From RGIG2945 sp045540355 (GTDB taxonomy: Bacteria; Bacillota; Clostridia; Oscillospirales; Acutalibacteraceae), in the NCBI GenBank assembly GCA_045540355.1, contig JAZQHB010000098.1, positions 24,507-88,506 of the forward strand: 64,000 nucleotides of DNA, given 5' to 3'. The notes below the pieces were generated by a model. That model was not told the origin of the DNA, searched no databases, and worked only from the letters and a program-made list of their open reading frames with translations. This document shows positions 53,200 to 60,986 of the stretch, piece after piece. Numbering within the stretch: the stretch's first letter is position 1; every line of letters begins with the position of its first letter. The translations under genes and the position numbers were made by a program.

Positions 53200-53208
53200 G
53201 TTTTTTGA

Positions 53209-53472
53209 TTATTTTCTGATGCCTAATCTTGCGATGATTGAACGATATCTTTCGATATCCTTCTTCTGCAAATAAGCTAAAAGGTTGCGTCTGTGACCAA
53301 CCATTTTAAGGAGACCTCTTCTTGAGTGATGGTCTTTTTTGTGGATCTTAAGATGCTCTGTAAGATCATTGATTCTCTTTGTAAGTACAGCGATCTGAAC
53401 TTCTGCTGAACCTGTGTCGCCTTCATGAGTTGCATATTCCTGCATGATTGCGGTTTTTTCTGCCTGTGTCAT
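53209..53472 (-). CDS. rpsO: 30S ribosomal protein S15
   Basis: An 87-residue S15 with TGSAEVQIAVLTKRI, HLKIHKKDHHSRRGLLKMVGHRRNLLAYL and the end YRSIIARLGIRK. GAGGTGAAAAATT precedes the ATG. Confidence 0.98.
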   Translation of the reverse strand: MTQAEKTAIMQEYATHEGDTGSAEVQIAVLTKRINDLTEHLKIHKKDHHSRRGLLKMVGHRRNLLAYLQKKDIERYRSIIARLGIRK

Positions 53473-53574
53473 AATTTTTCACCTCATTTTTATTTTATCC
53501 AAAATCTCAGAAACCCGACAGGTGAATACCGATTCGGATATTGAAGTCGCAGTTCCGAGAAACGGACAAGAGTG

Positions 53575-53603
53575 ATTATAACATAAGAATAAAGTTTTGT
53601 AAA
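53575..53603 (-). promoter_or_regulatory. Promoter of rpsO-pnp
   Basis: On the minus strand TTTACA (53598-53603), a 17-base spacer and TATAAT (53575-53580). The 100-base leader holds CCGAATCGG (53529-53537 region) and other short inverted repeats and could be an S15 autoregulatory leader; no known motif can be asserted. Confidence 0.75.
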
Positions 53604-53630
53604 GTACTTTTTATTATATTTTGAATATTA

Positions 53631-54371
53631 TTATGCCCTAAGAACAACGCCTCTGTTTATCCCGGTCAGCCGTGATAGTTGTCTGATTGATATACCTTGC
53701 TCCTTTAGTATACGCAAAACCTCGTTGCGTTTAGCTGAATCAAAATTCTGAATAGATTGTGCATTTTTAACTTTTGCTATTTTTCTAATGATTTTAGTTG
53801 CCTTTTCATCAGTAAGTCTAAATGTTTCAACTATCTCAAGACAGCTGCTTTCATCTTCTTCAGCCATAAATTCAACAAATCCCTCTTCGCCGTTAAGCAT
53901 CAGTAACACTTGTTCTGTATCAACAATATTAGTCCTATGAACATAAGCCTTATAGCTACTCCAAGGATAATTCTCAACCTTTGAAATCCCGGCCTTATAT
54001 GGATTTTGGTGTATGTATCTGACTACAGTTAATAAATACTCATCGCTATCTACAGGTTCACTCTTAAACCTATCCTGAAACACATGTCCTACTCTTTCAT
54101 ATTTCCAATTGAAATAATAGGCATAGCTCCCTGCTATCTTCTTCATCATCAGCTCAAGCTTTCTGTCTACATCTTCAATCAGAAGATGTATATGATTACT
54201 CATTAAACAATAAGCGGCTATCTTGAATTTTAATTCTTCTTTATATTTCGCTAAAATCTGAAGAAATTTTTCCCTATCTTCATCATCTTCGAAAATGTTT
54301 TGTTGTCCTATACCTCTTAAAAGTATATGATAGTATCCGCTTTCGCTTTTTTCTCTCGCTTGCCTCGGCAT
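53631..54371 (-). CDS. REP-associated tyrosine transposase (RAYT, Y1/HUH family)
   Basis: A 246-residue transposase of the TnpA-REP (IS200-like) group. It starts MPRQAREKSESGYYHILLRG; the HUH motif is SNHIHLL (His60, His62), with AGSYAYYFNWKYERVGHVFQDRF and YIHQNPYKAGI following, the nucleophile Tyr in the helix after the HUH. A C-terminal helix-turn-helix (ISIRQLSRLTGINRG) is typical of the Firmicute branch. ATG 54371 is used because GAGGTG precedes it. It is flanked by nine REP-like palindromes and, in the family, moves or maintains such elements rather than a complete IS. Confidence 0.93.
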   Translation of the reverse strand: MPRQAREKSESGYYHILLRGIGQQNIFEDDEDREKFLQILAKYKEELKFKIAAYCLMSNHIHLLIEDVDRKLELMMKKIAGSYAYYFNWKYERVGHVFQDRFKSEPVDSDEYLLTVVRYIHQNPYKAGISKVENYPWSSYKAYVHRTNIVDTEQVLLMLNGEEGFVEFMAEEDESSCLEIVETFRLTDEKATKIIRKIAKVKNAQSIQNFDSAKRNEVLRILKEQGISIRQLSRLTGINRGVVLRA

Positions 54372-54410
54372 ATCCATCACCTCGACAACATTCTACCACC
54401 GGTTTAGTCG

Positions 54411-54440
54411 TGTGTCAAGAGAACCGTCCCCCTGACACAT
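54411..54440 (+). repeat. REP-like palindrome, copy A
   Basis: Terminal inverted arms TGTGTCA (54411-54417) and TGACACA (54433-54439) enclose GAGAACCGTCCCC. It is 40 bases upstream of the RAYT start. Downstream to 54480 four TTGTGTT copies are interspersed. Confidence 0.85.
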
Positions 54441-54481
54441 GCACTTGTGTTGCCTTGTGTTGGTCCCCTTGTGTTGTGTGT

Positions 54482-54970
54482 TCATTGTCTCCCTGTGTTA
54501 TAATAATCTGTGCTTTTAAAACTAATTTCTAGTGGCTTTTTTTCTTTAGAACCTTTTTTTTCAATAACTGTATTTGGATAAATAACCTTACCTTTTTCCA
54601 ATATAACGATTTCTCTACTATCACATTTAAATTCATTTACAAATAAGCCTTCGTCATCCACAAAAACGATTCTTTGAATATTTTCACTTGCACCAGGCCT
54701 TACTTGTTCAATAGAAATATCCAAGTTATATCTTTCGACAAAGCCTTCTCCAGAAATATAGCAATCTTCAAAAATATATGCCCGTTCAAATTCAAACAAA
54801 AAAACATCTCTAACGGTTATTTTATCTTTATCCTTTAAAGCCGAAACAAGTATATTACTGTAATAATCAACTTTGTTTTCTTGCAATATAGTACAAATTA
54901 TGCCAAAAGATAATATAAGAACAACTATCACTAACACTATGCTTAAAGTCACTTTGCATTTTCGTCCCAT
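54482..54970 (-). CDS. Hypothetical membrane-anchored extracytoplasmic protein, 162 aa
   Basis: ATG 54970 gives an N-terminal membrane anchor (KVTLSIVLVIVVLILSFGIICTIL) and a 135-residue outside domain rich in strands and acidic residues. It overlaps the 3' end of the preceding fragment by 22 bases. The C-terminal residues NTGRQ are coded by a stretch resembling the surrounding CTGTGTT repeats, so the 3' end may have been altered. No family is recognised; its position beside a toxin-like fragment makes an immunity-type protein possible (inference). Confidence 0.6.
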   Translation of the reverse strand: MGRKCKVTLSIVLVIVVLILSFGIICTILQENKVDYYSNILVSALKDKDKITVRDVFLFEFERAYIFEDCYISGEGFVERYNLDISIEQVRPGASENIQRIVFVDDEGLFVNEFKCDSREIVILEKGKVIYPNTVIEKKGSKEKKPLEISFKSTDYYNTGRQ

Positions 54971-55182
54971 ATAATCACATATGCCTCCCCGTTATTAATA
55001 GCTTCTTGTATTTTTTCAGAAAACACATCGTATCCTTGCCCGGCATATTGCTGTGCGATTTTTCTTCCAAGAGCATTATTATGCAGATCCATCTTCATAC
55101 TTTCAATAATATTATTAGGAATATTCTCATAAGTGTCAAGGGGACGGTTCTGTTGACACACCTTTGACACATATCTGAACAC
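54949..55182 (-). pseudogene. 3' fragment of a larger gene, cut by a REP-like element
   Basis: The 77-codon frame begins inside REP copy B, so its first 20 residues (MFRYVSKVCQQNRPLDTYEN) are translated repeat. The rest carries MDLHNNALGRKIAQQYAGQG and ends EAYVIIWDENAK. The LHNNALGRKIA block resembles the end of DUF6973-type domains found in large secreted or toxin-like proteins. I infer that a longer gene lost its 5' part when the repeat arrived. Confidence 0.6.
55133..55162 (-). repeat. REP-like palindrome, copy B
   Basis: GTGTCAAGGGGACGGTTC (55133-55150) with TGTTGACACACC to 55162: the reverse complement of copy A with small changes. It interrupts the gene fragment at 54949-55182. Confidence 0.85.
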
Positions 55183-55195
55183 ACCTAAATCGTAG

Positions 55196-55219
55196 CACAG
55201 GGGACGGTTCTCTGTGTTG
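55196..55219 (-). repeat. REP-like palindrome, copy C (short)
   Basis: CACAGGGGACGGTTCTCTGT, a shortened reverse-orientation copy retaining the GGACGGTTC core. Confidence 0.8.
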
Positions 55220-55270
55220 ATTAAAATTTTCTAACAACATTAAAACTCGCCCCTGTGTTCCCCTATGTTA

Positions 55271-55399
55271 TTGATTTTGCTGTGTGCCAAGAGAACCGTC
55301 CCTCTGACACATGTTGATTTTGCTGTGTGCCAAGAGAACCGTCCCTCTGACACATGACACACATTGCTGTGTGCCAAGAGAACCGTCCCTCTGACACAT
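55271..55399 (+). repeat. Tandem array of three REP-like palindromes (copies D, E, F)
   Basis: Three near-identical copies start at 55281, 55324 and 55368, each TGTGTGCCAAGAGAACC then GTCCCTCTGACACAT. TTGATTTTGC precedes copies D and E, so the repeat period is 43-44 bases. Copy number variation by slippage is likely. Confidence 0.88.
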
Positions 55400-55429
55400 T
55401 ATCAAGGGTTCCCCTTGTTATGATATCCT

Positions 55430-57109
55430 TTAAAAATTAAAATCATAAATAAAACTATCGTTTCCGTCAGTCGCCTCAAAAATTGCACTATAATATTCCG
55501 AACTGAGATAAGGACTATCAAATAGTTTTTTATAAGGAAATAATTGTTCTTCTCCGTTCACATAACGTGTATTATAATCAACGCAAATATTGTTGAACTC
55601 TATTCGTATTTCCTCCGGATTGAACTCTATAGGCATAGATTTAACTTTAGAAATAAATTCTTCAAACGATGAATATTTTTCTTCTTTGTCAACATGACAT
55701 ATAAAAGCATTTTTTCGACCGTTGCTGATGATCTCGAATGTTTCAGTATTCAATACCCCTTCTGTAATAATTCGATAATCATTAGCAAACCAAACCATAA
55801 TATAAAGGTTATCATATTTTAAAAATATATAGTTTTGTTCAAAAGATTTTTTATCAAAAAACTCAAAAGGAATATACGCATTGATATACGGAAGACTATT
55901 TTCTTTAACAATATTATACAAGCTAAAAGCTGTATCCTTGGTGCAAAAATGAGTTCCGCAATTGCAACGTATATCGCCGGTCCAACGATTATGCTCTTTA
56001 CTATCACCGGGGTGATGAGAGAAAATCTTTTGTTTTCCGTTCCCTTTCAAAGTCAATTCCCACTCATGTTGTTCATGATGAGCATACCAAGCATTGTCTC
56101 CTACTGCATCCGGGTAACTATCCTGATGATTCACACTGCCTAAAATATAATCATCGCACACATATGTATATTTATCAATTGAGCAGTCCTTTACAGCCTC
56201 TAACATATTATACTTTATTTTTTGACCCCAGGCTATAGGTAAGTGCAAATGCTTTCTTTCCCTGTTTTCATAAGGGAATTTACGATTTTTAACTATTTTG
56301 CAAACAATATCTGACGGATAATAATCAGAAAACAAAACACTCGTCTTAAATAAACTTCTTTGCGGCAAATCTTCTTCTCTGCCGAAGTAATAACAATAAA
56401 ATTGATACATTGAACTGTCGGTGGAGTCTAATGCTTGTGGCGGATAAATTCGACCGTGAGCACCACCATACAATCCATTTTTTGAATCCACAATCATATC
56501 TAACAAAATTATATCCATCATCATTGCGGCTTTCTTTTTCAAACGCTGATTTTGCGTATATGAATACAGTACATTAAGAACCATCATAATTTCGCCCGCA
56601 TACATACTCGAATCGAATTCTCCCCATGAGGTTCTTGCTCGATACATAAGAAATTCATCAATGTATTTTGTATCTTCTTCTATAATTTCAGATGCAGAAA
56701 GTCCATACTGTTCAAAAAAGTTAGTATTATAAAATTCAGCTGCCAATAAACGCGAGACACGGAACAATAAATAATGATTTTCCGACGGATGCATAGATCT
56801 GAAGTCTTTTTTAAGAAAAAAATTATCAATAGCATCTCGACAATCCTGAGATATTATATTATAACAATGATGTAATGCTGAAATCAGTGATATTGATACG
56901 AAATCCGGTTCTCCTCGCGGATCACGACCCAGTGGGTGTTCATGCTCATACCATGTTGCAGTGAATAATATATTTTTTTCGGCTTCGTCAACATCAACAC
57001 CATTTACGATCCTAAAAATAGCAATATTTGAATACAAATCATTTGTTAAATCAGCCTTCAAAAATTCCTCGCCTATTGCTTTTTTACGCATTAAAAATTG
57101 TTCTTTCAT
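55430..57109 (-). CDS. Toroid-fold, polysaccharide-lyase-like protein, 559 aa
   Basis: A 559-residue protein without a signal peptide. Residues 1-300 are helical with aromatic clusters (ATWYEHEHPLGRDPRGEPDF, ENHYLLFRVSRLLAAEFYN, WGEFDSSMYAGEIMMVLNVL), like an alpha/alpha toroid. Residues 320-559 are strand-rich and start YTYVCDDYILGSVNHQDSYP, with His clusters (WYAHHEQHEWELTL, FSHHPGDSKEHNRW). The order resembles heparinase-type lyases and, loosely, the gene at 36866. It is flanked by inverted REP-like copies F and G. The reaction is not known. Confidence 0.72.
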   Translation of the reverse strand: MKEQFLMRKKAIGEEFLKADLTNDLYSNIAIFRIVNGVDVDEAEKNILFTATWYEHEHPLGRDPRGEPDFVSISLISALHHCYNIISQDCRDAIDNFFLKKDFRSMHPSENHYLLFRVSRLLAAEFYNTNFFEQYGLSASEIIEEDTKYIDEFLMYRARTSWGEFDSSMYAGEIMMVLNVLYSYTQNQRLKKKAAMMMDIILLDMIVDSKNGLYGGAHGRIYPPQALDSTDSSMYQFYCYYFGREEDLPQRSLFKTSVLFSDYYPSDIVCKIVKNRKFPYENRERKHLHLPIAWGQKIKYNMLEAVKDCSIDKYTYVCDDYILGSVNHQDSYPDAVGDNAWYAHHEQHEWELTLKGNGKQKIFSHHPGDSKEHNRWTGDIRCNCGTHFCTKDTAFSLYNIVKENSLPYINAYIPFEFFDKKSFEQNYIFLKYDNLYIMVWFANDYRIITEGVLNTETFEIISNGRKNAFICHVDKEEKYSSFEEFISKVKSMPIEFNPEEIRIEFNNICVDYNTRYVNGEEQLFPYKKLFDSPYLSSEYYSAIFEATDGNDSFIYDFNF

Positions 57110-57138
57110 ATTTATTCACGCCTTAAATACAATTTATA

Positions 57139-57166
57139 TGTCAAGGGGACGGTTCTTTTGGCACGC
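57139..57166 (-). repeat. REP-like palindrome, copy G
   Basis: ATGTCAAGGGGACGGTTC with TTTTGGCACGCC following; reverse orientation, just upstream of the 559-aa gene. Confidence 0.82.
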
Positions 57167-57209
57167 CCCTTTCACAGAAGTTAATCTGGTGTTCTAACAA
57201 TTAATCTGT

Positions 57210-57578
57210 TCACTTATTTAAAACATAATTTATAAATTCTTGTTTTAGTGGCATATTATATTTTTCAAAGTGGTATATATCTGTTTCATCCCAGTAATAA
57301 ATACCATCATCATAACCATTATCGCATTTAGTTTCTATAACTACATTTTCAATATTATCTCTTACTCTTCCGGTAGTAGCAAATGTAGGTTTATTAAACG
57401 AGGTTAGATAACTTAAAACAATATCTTTTTCTTTTATTTTTTCCCCTTTAAAAACATCTTCGTTTTTTCTAATGTATTTATAATCATCATTTATTTTTAG
57501 GTTTAAATTTTTTGAAATCTGTTTCAAGAATTGACTCCTCCCTCCTCTAAACAATCGCCCAGTTGAATTAACATGCAC
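57210..57578 (-). pseudogene. Probable 3' fragment of an unidentified gene, 122 codons
   Basis: The frame starts at GTG 57578 with no ribosome site. Upstream it stays open for ten more codons (VEVIAPDIVV) to a TAG at about 57609, and REP copy H begins just beyond. The protein reads HVNSTGRLFRGGRSQFLKQI and ends YNMPLKQEFINYVLNK. No family is recognised. The missing start and REP neighbours suggest a remnant of a larger gene, but a weakly expressed small gene is not excluded. Confidence 0.5.
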
Positions 57579-57625
57579 TACAATATCTGGTGCTATTACT
57601 TCAACCTATAAAATATTTGCTACAA

Positions 57626-57655
57626 TGTGCCAAAGAGACGGTTCTGTTGAGACGC
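57626..57655 (-). repeat. REP-like palindrome, copy H (divergent)
   Basis: TGTGCCAAAGAGACGGTTCT and GTTGAGACGC; it keeps the GACGGTTC core but its arms no longer pair well. Confidence 0.7.
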
Positions 57656-57723
57656 TCTCTAAAACACATTTCGTATATATCCATATTATCACAACAGTAA
57701 AACAATTTCAATCGTTTTATATG

Positions 57724-57756
57724 TATGTTTCAAAAGAACCGTCCTTTTAACACACC
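57724..57756 (+). repeat. REP-like palindrome, copy I (divergent)
   Basis: TATGTTTCAAAAGAACCGTC then CTTTTAACACACC. It lies in the 270-base gap before the SGNH gene, which otherwise holds only that gene's promoter. Confidence 0.78.
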
Positions 57757-57789
57757 TTTAACATATATTTTCTCTTAACGAAAAAAGAG

Positions 57790-57817
57790 TTGCAAAAATC
57801 AGACGGTATGTTATAAT
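57790..57817 (+). promoter_or_regulatory. Promoter of the SGNH hydrolase gene
   Basis: TTGCAA (57790-57795), a 16-base spacer and TATAAT (57812-57817), 33 bases before the ATG, which has AAGGAGG eight bases upstream. Confidence 0.78.
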
Positions 57818-57849
57818 GAAGTTACAATATAATAAGGAGGATCAATCAA

Positions 57850-58848
57850 ATGAAAAAGTATTTGAAAAAAGCATTATCGGTTATTCTCGCAACGGTTATG
57901 GTATTCTCGTTAGCGGTGCCGTCATTTGCCGCAAACAAAAATGATGTCAAGCAGTACAACAGATTCACTATGATTGGTGACAGTATTGCAAGCGGATTCG
58001 GTCTCCAGCATGTAGTTGAAAACGGTACTTACAATCACTTTTATCGCAATGATCAATCTTTCCCCGATCAAGTGGCAACAGCAGTAGGCATTGAACGCTC
58101 AAGTGCAAATTATCATCCTCTTACCTGTGCATCGGTACGCGTTATTGATTTTTTATACATGATGGGTAAAGCACCCGAAGATTACGACTTTGATGTCGCG
58201 TCAGAATTCTTAGGCAGTTCAATCCAAAGAAAAATATCAGCCGTAATGACAAAGGAAGATCCCACCGGTGCTATTGATTACGGTGATATAGACAACACAA
58301 TGAGAGCAGATGTTATGGAATCGATTACTAATTCTGATTTAATTGGTATTGAGTTAGGTTTTAATGATGTTTTTTGGTATCCTGCATCAGTTGCACTCGA
58401 ATACGCAAATGAGGTAGATGGCGACATAGTCAAAGTTCTTGTTAAATTCTTAAGTCTTATCTTTGAAGGTTATGTTCAGTTTGTAAAGTATTATCCCGTT
58501 ATGCTTGAGGAAATACGCAAAGTCAATCCCGACGCTGATATTTTCCTGGTAGGTATGTATAACCCGGCTACCAACATCACTATTAACGATGGTGATAAGT
58601 TTGCTGTCGGTAAGCTCTTTAATATCGTGACAGGTACTTTGAATTTGCTTACAAGATTCTGGGCAACGAAGTATGATTGTACTTATATTGATGTAACGGA
58701 GCTTGAACCTGATATCGCAGGACTCAATCTTATGGAAGCGCTTAACGGCGGACTTGATTTCAGAGACGGTGGTTGGGATGCCCACCCGTCACTTGAGGGC
58801 CATAATTTGATAACCAAAAAGATTTTAGCAAAACTTCCTGAAAGATAA
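57850..58848 (+). CDS. Secreted SGNH/GDSL-family hydrolase
   Basis: A 332-residue exported esterase. The signal peptide is residues 1-27 (KALSVILATVMVFSLAVPSFAA). SGNH blocks are present: MIGDSIASGFG (Ser nucleophile about 44), GFNDVFW (Asn) and DAHPSLEGH (Asp/His). It has a long insertion (about 85-190) compared with minimal SGNH enzymes. Likely substrates are esters on polysaccharides or lipids outside the cell. Confidence 0.9.
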   Translation: MKKYLKKALSVILATVMVFSLAVPSFAANKNDVKQYNRFTMIGDSIASGFGLQHVVENGTYNHFYRNDQSFPDQVATAVGIERSSANYHPLTCASVRVIDFLYMMGKAPEDYDFDVASEFLGSSIQRKISAVMTKEDPTGAIDYGDIDNTMRADVMESITNSDLIGIELGFNDVFWYPASVALEYANEVDGDIVKVLVKFLSLIFEGYVQFVKYYPVMLEEIRKVNPDADIFLVGMYNPATNITINDGDKFAVGKLFNIVTGTLNLLTRFWATKYDCTYIDVTELEPDIAGLNLMEALNGGLDFRDGGWDAHPSLEGHNLITKKILAKLPER

Positions 58849-58860
58849 TAAACATAACGA

Positions 58861-58889
58861 CAGCCGCAAGCAACCAAAGCTTGCGGCTG
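58861..58889 (+). terminator. Hairpin terminator after the SGNH gene
   Basis: CAGCCGCAAGC (58861-58871) pairs perfectly with GCTTGCGGCTG (58879-58889). The following bases are T/A-rich but not a pure T run. Confidence 0.75.
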
Positions 58890-58982
58890 TTGATATAATT
58901 AAATTATTCCCACTCTGCCAACGAACTAAACAATTCTGTATCAGGAGACCTTTCGCCTCTCATCCGTTCCGTTATACTGCTA

Positions 58983-59507
58983 TCAGTCTTTTTTCTTACT
59001 GTGCATAAGAAGCTTGTCAACAGGGAAGTAAAGGAAGAACTGAAGTGCCGAACAAATCATTGTTGCAATATTTTTGGCCAAAGCTTCATTCAAATTCATT
59101 CCTACAAAAACATCCTTGAGTGTGGGATTAAGCCACGCAGAGAAAATGATAAGACCTATCGTAAATACTATGTAAATCGGCAAGGTAACCGCAACATTTG
59201 CATCAGAATTAAAAGTCTTTTCTTTGTTGACAAAGAAGGCAACAATCTGAGCAATAATATTTGCAGTATTGCTTACTATAAAATATCCGAGACCGCCGAC
59301 TGCAACCGGATATGCGAAGAAAAGCCAATTAAATTCCTGCGTATATAATTCTTTAATTGCAGGGATAAGCTGAAGCGTGTTAAGCAATACAAACTGAACA
59401 ATCATAGCAAGAAGACTTACGACAATAAACTTTATAAATTGCCACAAAGTAACAAGCGCGCTACCTTTTTCTTCCGCTTTTCTGTCAATTTCTCTTAATT
59501 TACTCAT
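58983..59507 (-). CDS. GtrA-like four-helix membrane protein
   Basis: A 174-residue protein with four membrane helices (about 24-46, 64-86, 100-120, 140-160) and the motif NIIAQIVAFFVNKEKTF, as in GtrA proteins that move polyprenyl-linked sugars or modify wall glycans. ATG 59507 (MSKLREIDRK) has GGAGATGAG upstream; an extension of 13 codons is less likely. Confidence 0.82.
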   Translation of the reverse strand: MSKLREIDRKAEEKGSALVTLWQFIKFIVVSLLAMIVQFVLLNTLQLIPAIKELYTQEFNWLFFAYPVAVGGLGYFIVSNTANIIAQIVAFFVNKEKTFNSDANVAVTLPIYIVFTIGLIIFSAWLNPTLKDVFVGMNLNEALAKNIATMICSALQFFLYFPVDKLLMHSKKKD

Positions 59508-59534
59508 AATCTCATCTCCAAATTCATTTTTATA

Positions 59535-59563
59535 AATATAACACAAAAAAAGATAAAAATCAA
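59535..59563 (-). promoter_or_regulatory. Promoter of the GtrA-like gene
   Basis: On the minus strand TTGATT (59558-59563), 17 bases, TATATT (59535-59540), about 28 bases before the ATG. Divergent from the promoter at 59587. Confidence 0.7.
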
Positions 59564-59586
59564 CACAAATAATTATTTCGTTAAAG

Positions 59587-59615
59587 TTGACATAAATACT
59601 GATTGTTGGTATAAT
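59587..59615 (+). promoter_or_regulatory. Consensus promoter of the MBL-fold hydrolase gene
   Basis: TTGACA (59587-59592), 17 bases, TATAAT (59610-59615), 18 bases before the ATG at 59634. Confidence 0.88.
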
Positions 59616-59633
59616 TTCCTCGAGGTGAAGGAA

Positions 59634-60476
59634 ATGAGAAATCTACAAATTTTATTTATAAATAATGTTCCTTGGGTAGGAGGAAAAAGCGGTTCTGAAA
59701 ATTATCACGGTGATGCAACATACATTGCTTTGCCTGACGGAACTGACATTTTACTTGATGCAGCAACCGAGGTTTCCGGTCCGCATATTGCAAAAAAGCT
59801 CATTGATATGGGTGTAAAAAAGATTGATTATTTTATAGCATCTCATTTACATTCAGACCATGTAAATGGGTTTGAAGCTGTTGCCGAAGCAATTCCGGTA
59901 TCAAACATTATATTCTCAGGATATGGAAAAGAAAGTATTTCTGCTTCTCCTGTTTTACTTGATACGGCAGAAAAGCTTAACATACCTATACAAGAATTGA
60001 GGCAGGGCGCGTCAATAAGCTTTGACGATGTTAAGCTTGATGTATTTTCCCCTGCAAAAAATGCACCTGAGGCAAAACCGGAGGTTGATAAGAGCAGACA
60101 AGGTGAACTTATGAACAATCACTCACTTGTATTCCGTCTGTCCTATGGCAAGTTTTCAGCTTTATTCCCGGGCGATATTCATCTTAATATGGAAGAAACA
60201 CTTGTTGAACAGAATGGAGATGCACTTAAAAGCACGATACTCAAGGTACCGCATCACGGTAATGATACCTCAATGGGCAAAACCTTGCTTGATTGCGTAA
60301 GTCCGAAGCTCGGCGTATCATTAGGCAGAGCTTGTAACGGAATTATCTGGAGAAAATATTGTGCAGCAGACATTCCGCTTTATGCTACATACACAGACGG
60401 CGATATCACTGCAGAAACAGATGGTACAACTCTCACCGTTTCCTGCAAAAAAGGAACCAAAGAATACATATTATAA
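59634..60476 (+). CDS. MBL-fold metallohydrolase, ComEC-C-terminal-like
   Basis: A 280-residue metallo-beta-lactamase-fold hydrolase without signal peptide. The metal motif is ASHLHSDHVNGFEAV (HxHxDH), with FPGDIHLNMEE and KVPHHGNDTSM as later metal blocks. Its order resembles the C-terminal domain of ComEC and related stand-alone hydrolases. ATG 59634 is chosen, with GAGGTGAAGGA upstream; a GTG at 59625 is part of that site. The substrate is unknown. Confidence 0.87.
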   Translation: MRNLQILFINNVPWVGGKSGSENYHGDATYIALPDGTDILLDAATEVSGPHIAKKLIDMGVKKIDYFIASHLHSDHVNGFEAVAEAIPVSNIIFSGYGKESISASPVLLDTAEKLNIPIQELRQGASISFDDVKLDVFSPAKNAPEAKPEVDKSRQGELMNNHSLVFRLSYGKFSALFPGDIHLNMEETLVEQNGDALKSTILKVPHHGNDTSMGKTLLDCVSPKLGVSLGRACNGIIWRKYCAADIPLYATYTDGDITAETDGTTLTVSCKKGTKEYIL

Positions 60477-60505
60477 GAAAACAAAATCATCAAATCAGAA
60501 GCCAT

Positions 60506-60535
60506 AAACTCCGCATCAATTTGCGGAGTTTTTTG
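60506..60535 (+). terminator. Terminator after the MBL-fold gene
   Basis: AAACTCCGCA (60506-60515) pairs with TGCGGAGTTT (60522-60531) with loop TCAATT and T6 after. Confidence 0.88.
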
Positions 60536-60582
60536 CAATTATAGTTCGACTGAATAAATCAGTTTTTTCTTTAAATTTAGTA

Positions 60583-60611
60583 TTGACTTTTTAAAAATGC
60601 GATGATATAAT
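60583..60611 (+). promoter_or_regulatory. Promoter and leader of rpsF-ssb-rpsR
   Basis: TTGACT (60583-60588), 17 bases, TATAAT (60606-60611). The 75-base leader to the rpsF ATG holds a TGTTG/CAACA hairpin and GCCTCTG/CAGAGGC (60645-60662), a possible S6:S18 autoregulatory site. Confidence 0.75.
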
Positions 60612-60686
60612 TACATGATGTTGTATGTAATGCAACAATCCTTGCCTCTGAAATCAGAGGCCAAAGTCCAGAAGGAGGTGCAAGAT

Positions 60687-60971
60687 ATGTCAAACTATGA
60701 AACCATGATGGTATTCTCACTCAAGAACGGTGAGGAAGCTGCTAAGGAAATGGTAGAAAAATTCAAAGCTATGATTTCCGAAAACGGTACAGTAGAAAGC
60801 GTTGACGAATGGGGCACTCGTAAGCTCGCTTATCTTATCGATGACGAAGCTGAAGGCTATTATGCTCTTTACAACTATAGCTGTGAACCCTCATTCCCTG
60901 CAGAGCTTGACCGTATTGTAAAGATTACAGACGGCGTTTTGCGTTCACTTATCATCGCAAAAAAAGCATAA
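60687..60971 (+). CDS. rpsF: 30S ribosomal protein S6
   Basis: A 94-residue S6 beginning MSNYETMMVFSLKNG with the RKLAYLIDDEAEGYYALYNY core. Start at 60687 because AAGGAGGTG lies six bases upstream; longer in-frame readings run through the leader hairpins. Confidence 0.97.
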   Translation: MSNYETMMVFSLKNGEEAAKEMVEKFKAMISENGTVESVDEWGTRKLAYLIDDEAEGYYALYNYSCEPSFPAELDRIVKITDGVLRSLIIAKKA

Positions 60972-60986
60972 GAAGGAGGATTCATT

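Noticed and set aside
55271..55399. Possible CRISPR array (three regular repeats)
   Set aside because: The 43-44-base period has almost no unique spacer, the units are palindromic REP elements also found singly nearby, and no cas genes are present.
59634..60476. MBL-fold gene as a true second ComEC nuclease subunit
   Set aside because: It resembles the ComEC C-terminus but is far away, with its own promoter; only noted as a hypothesis.
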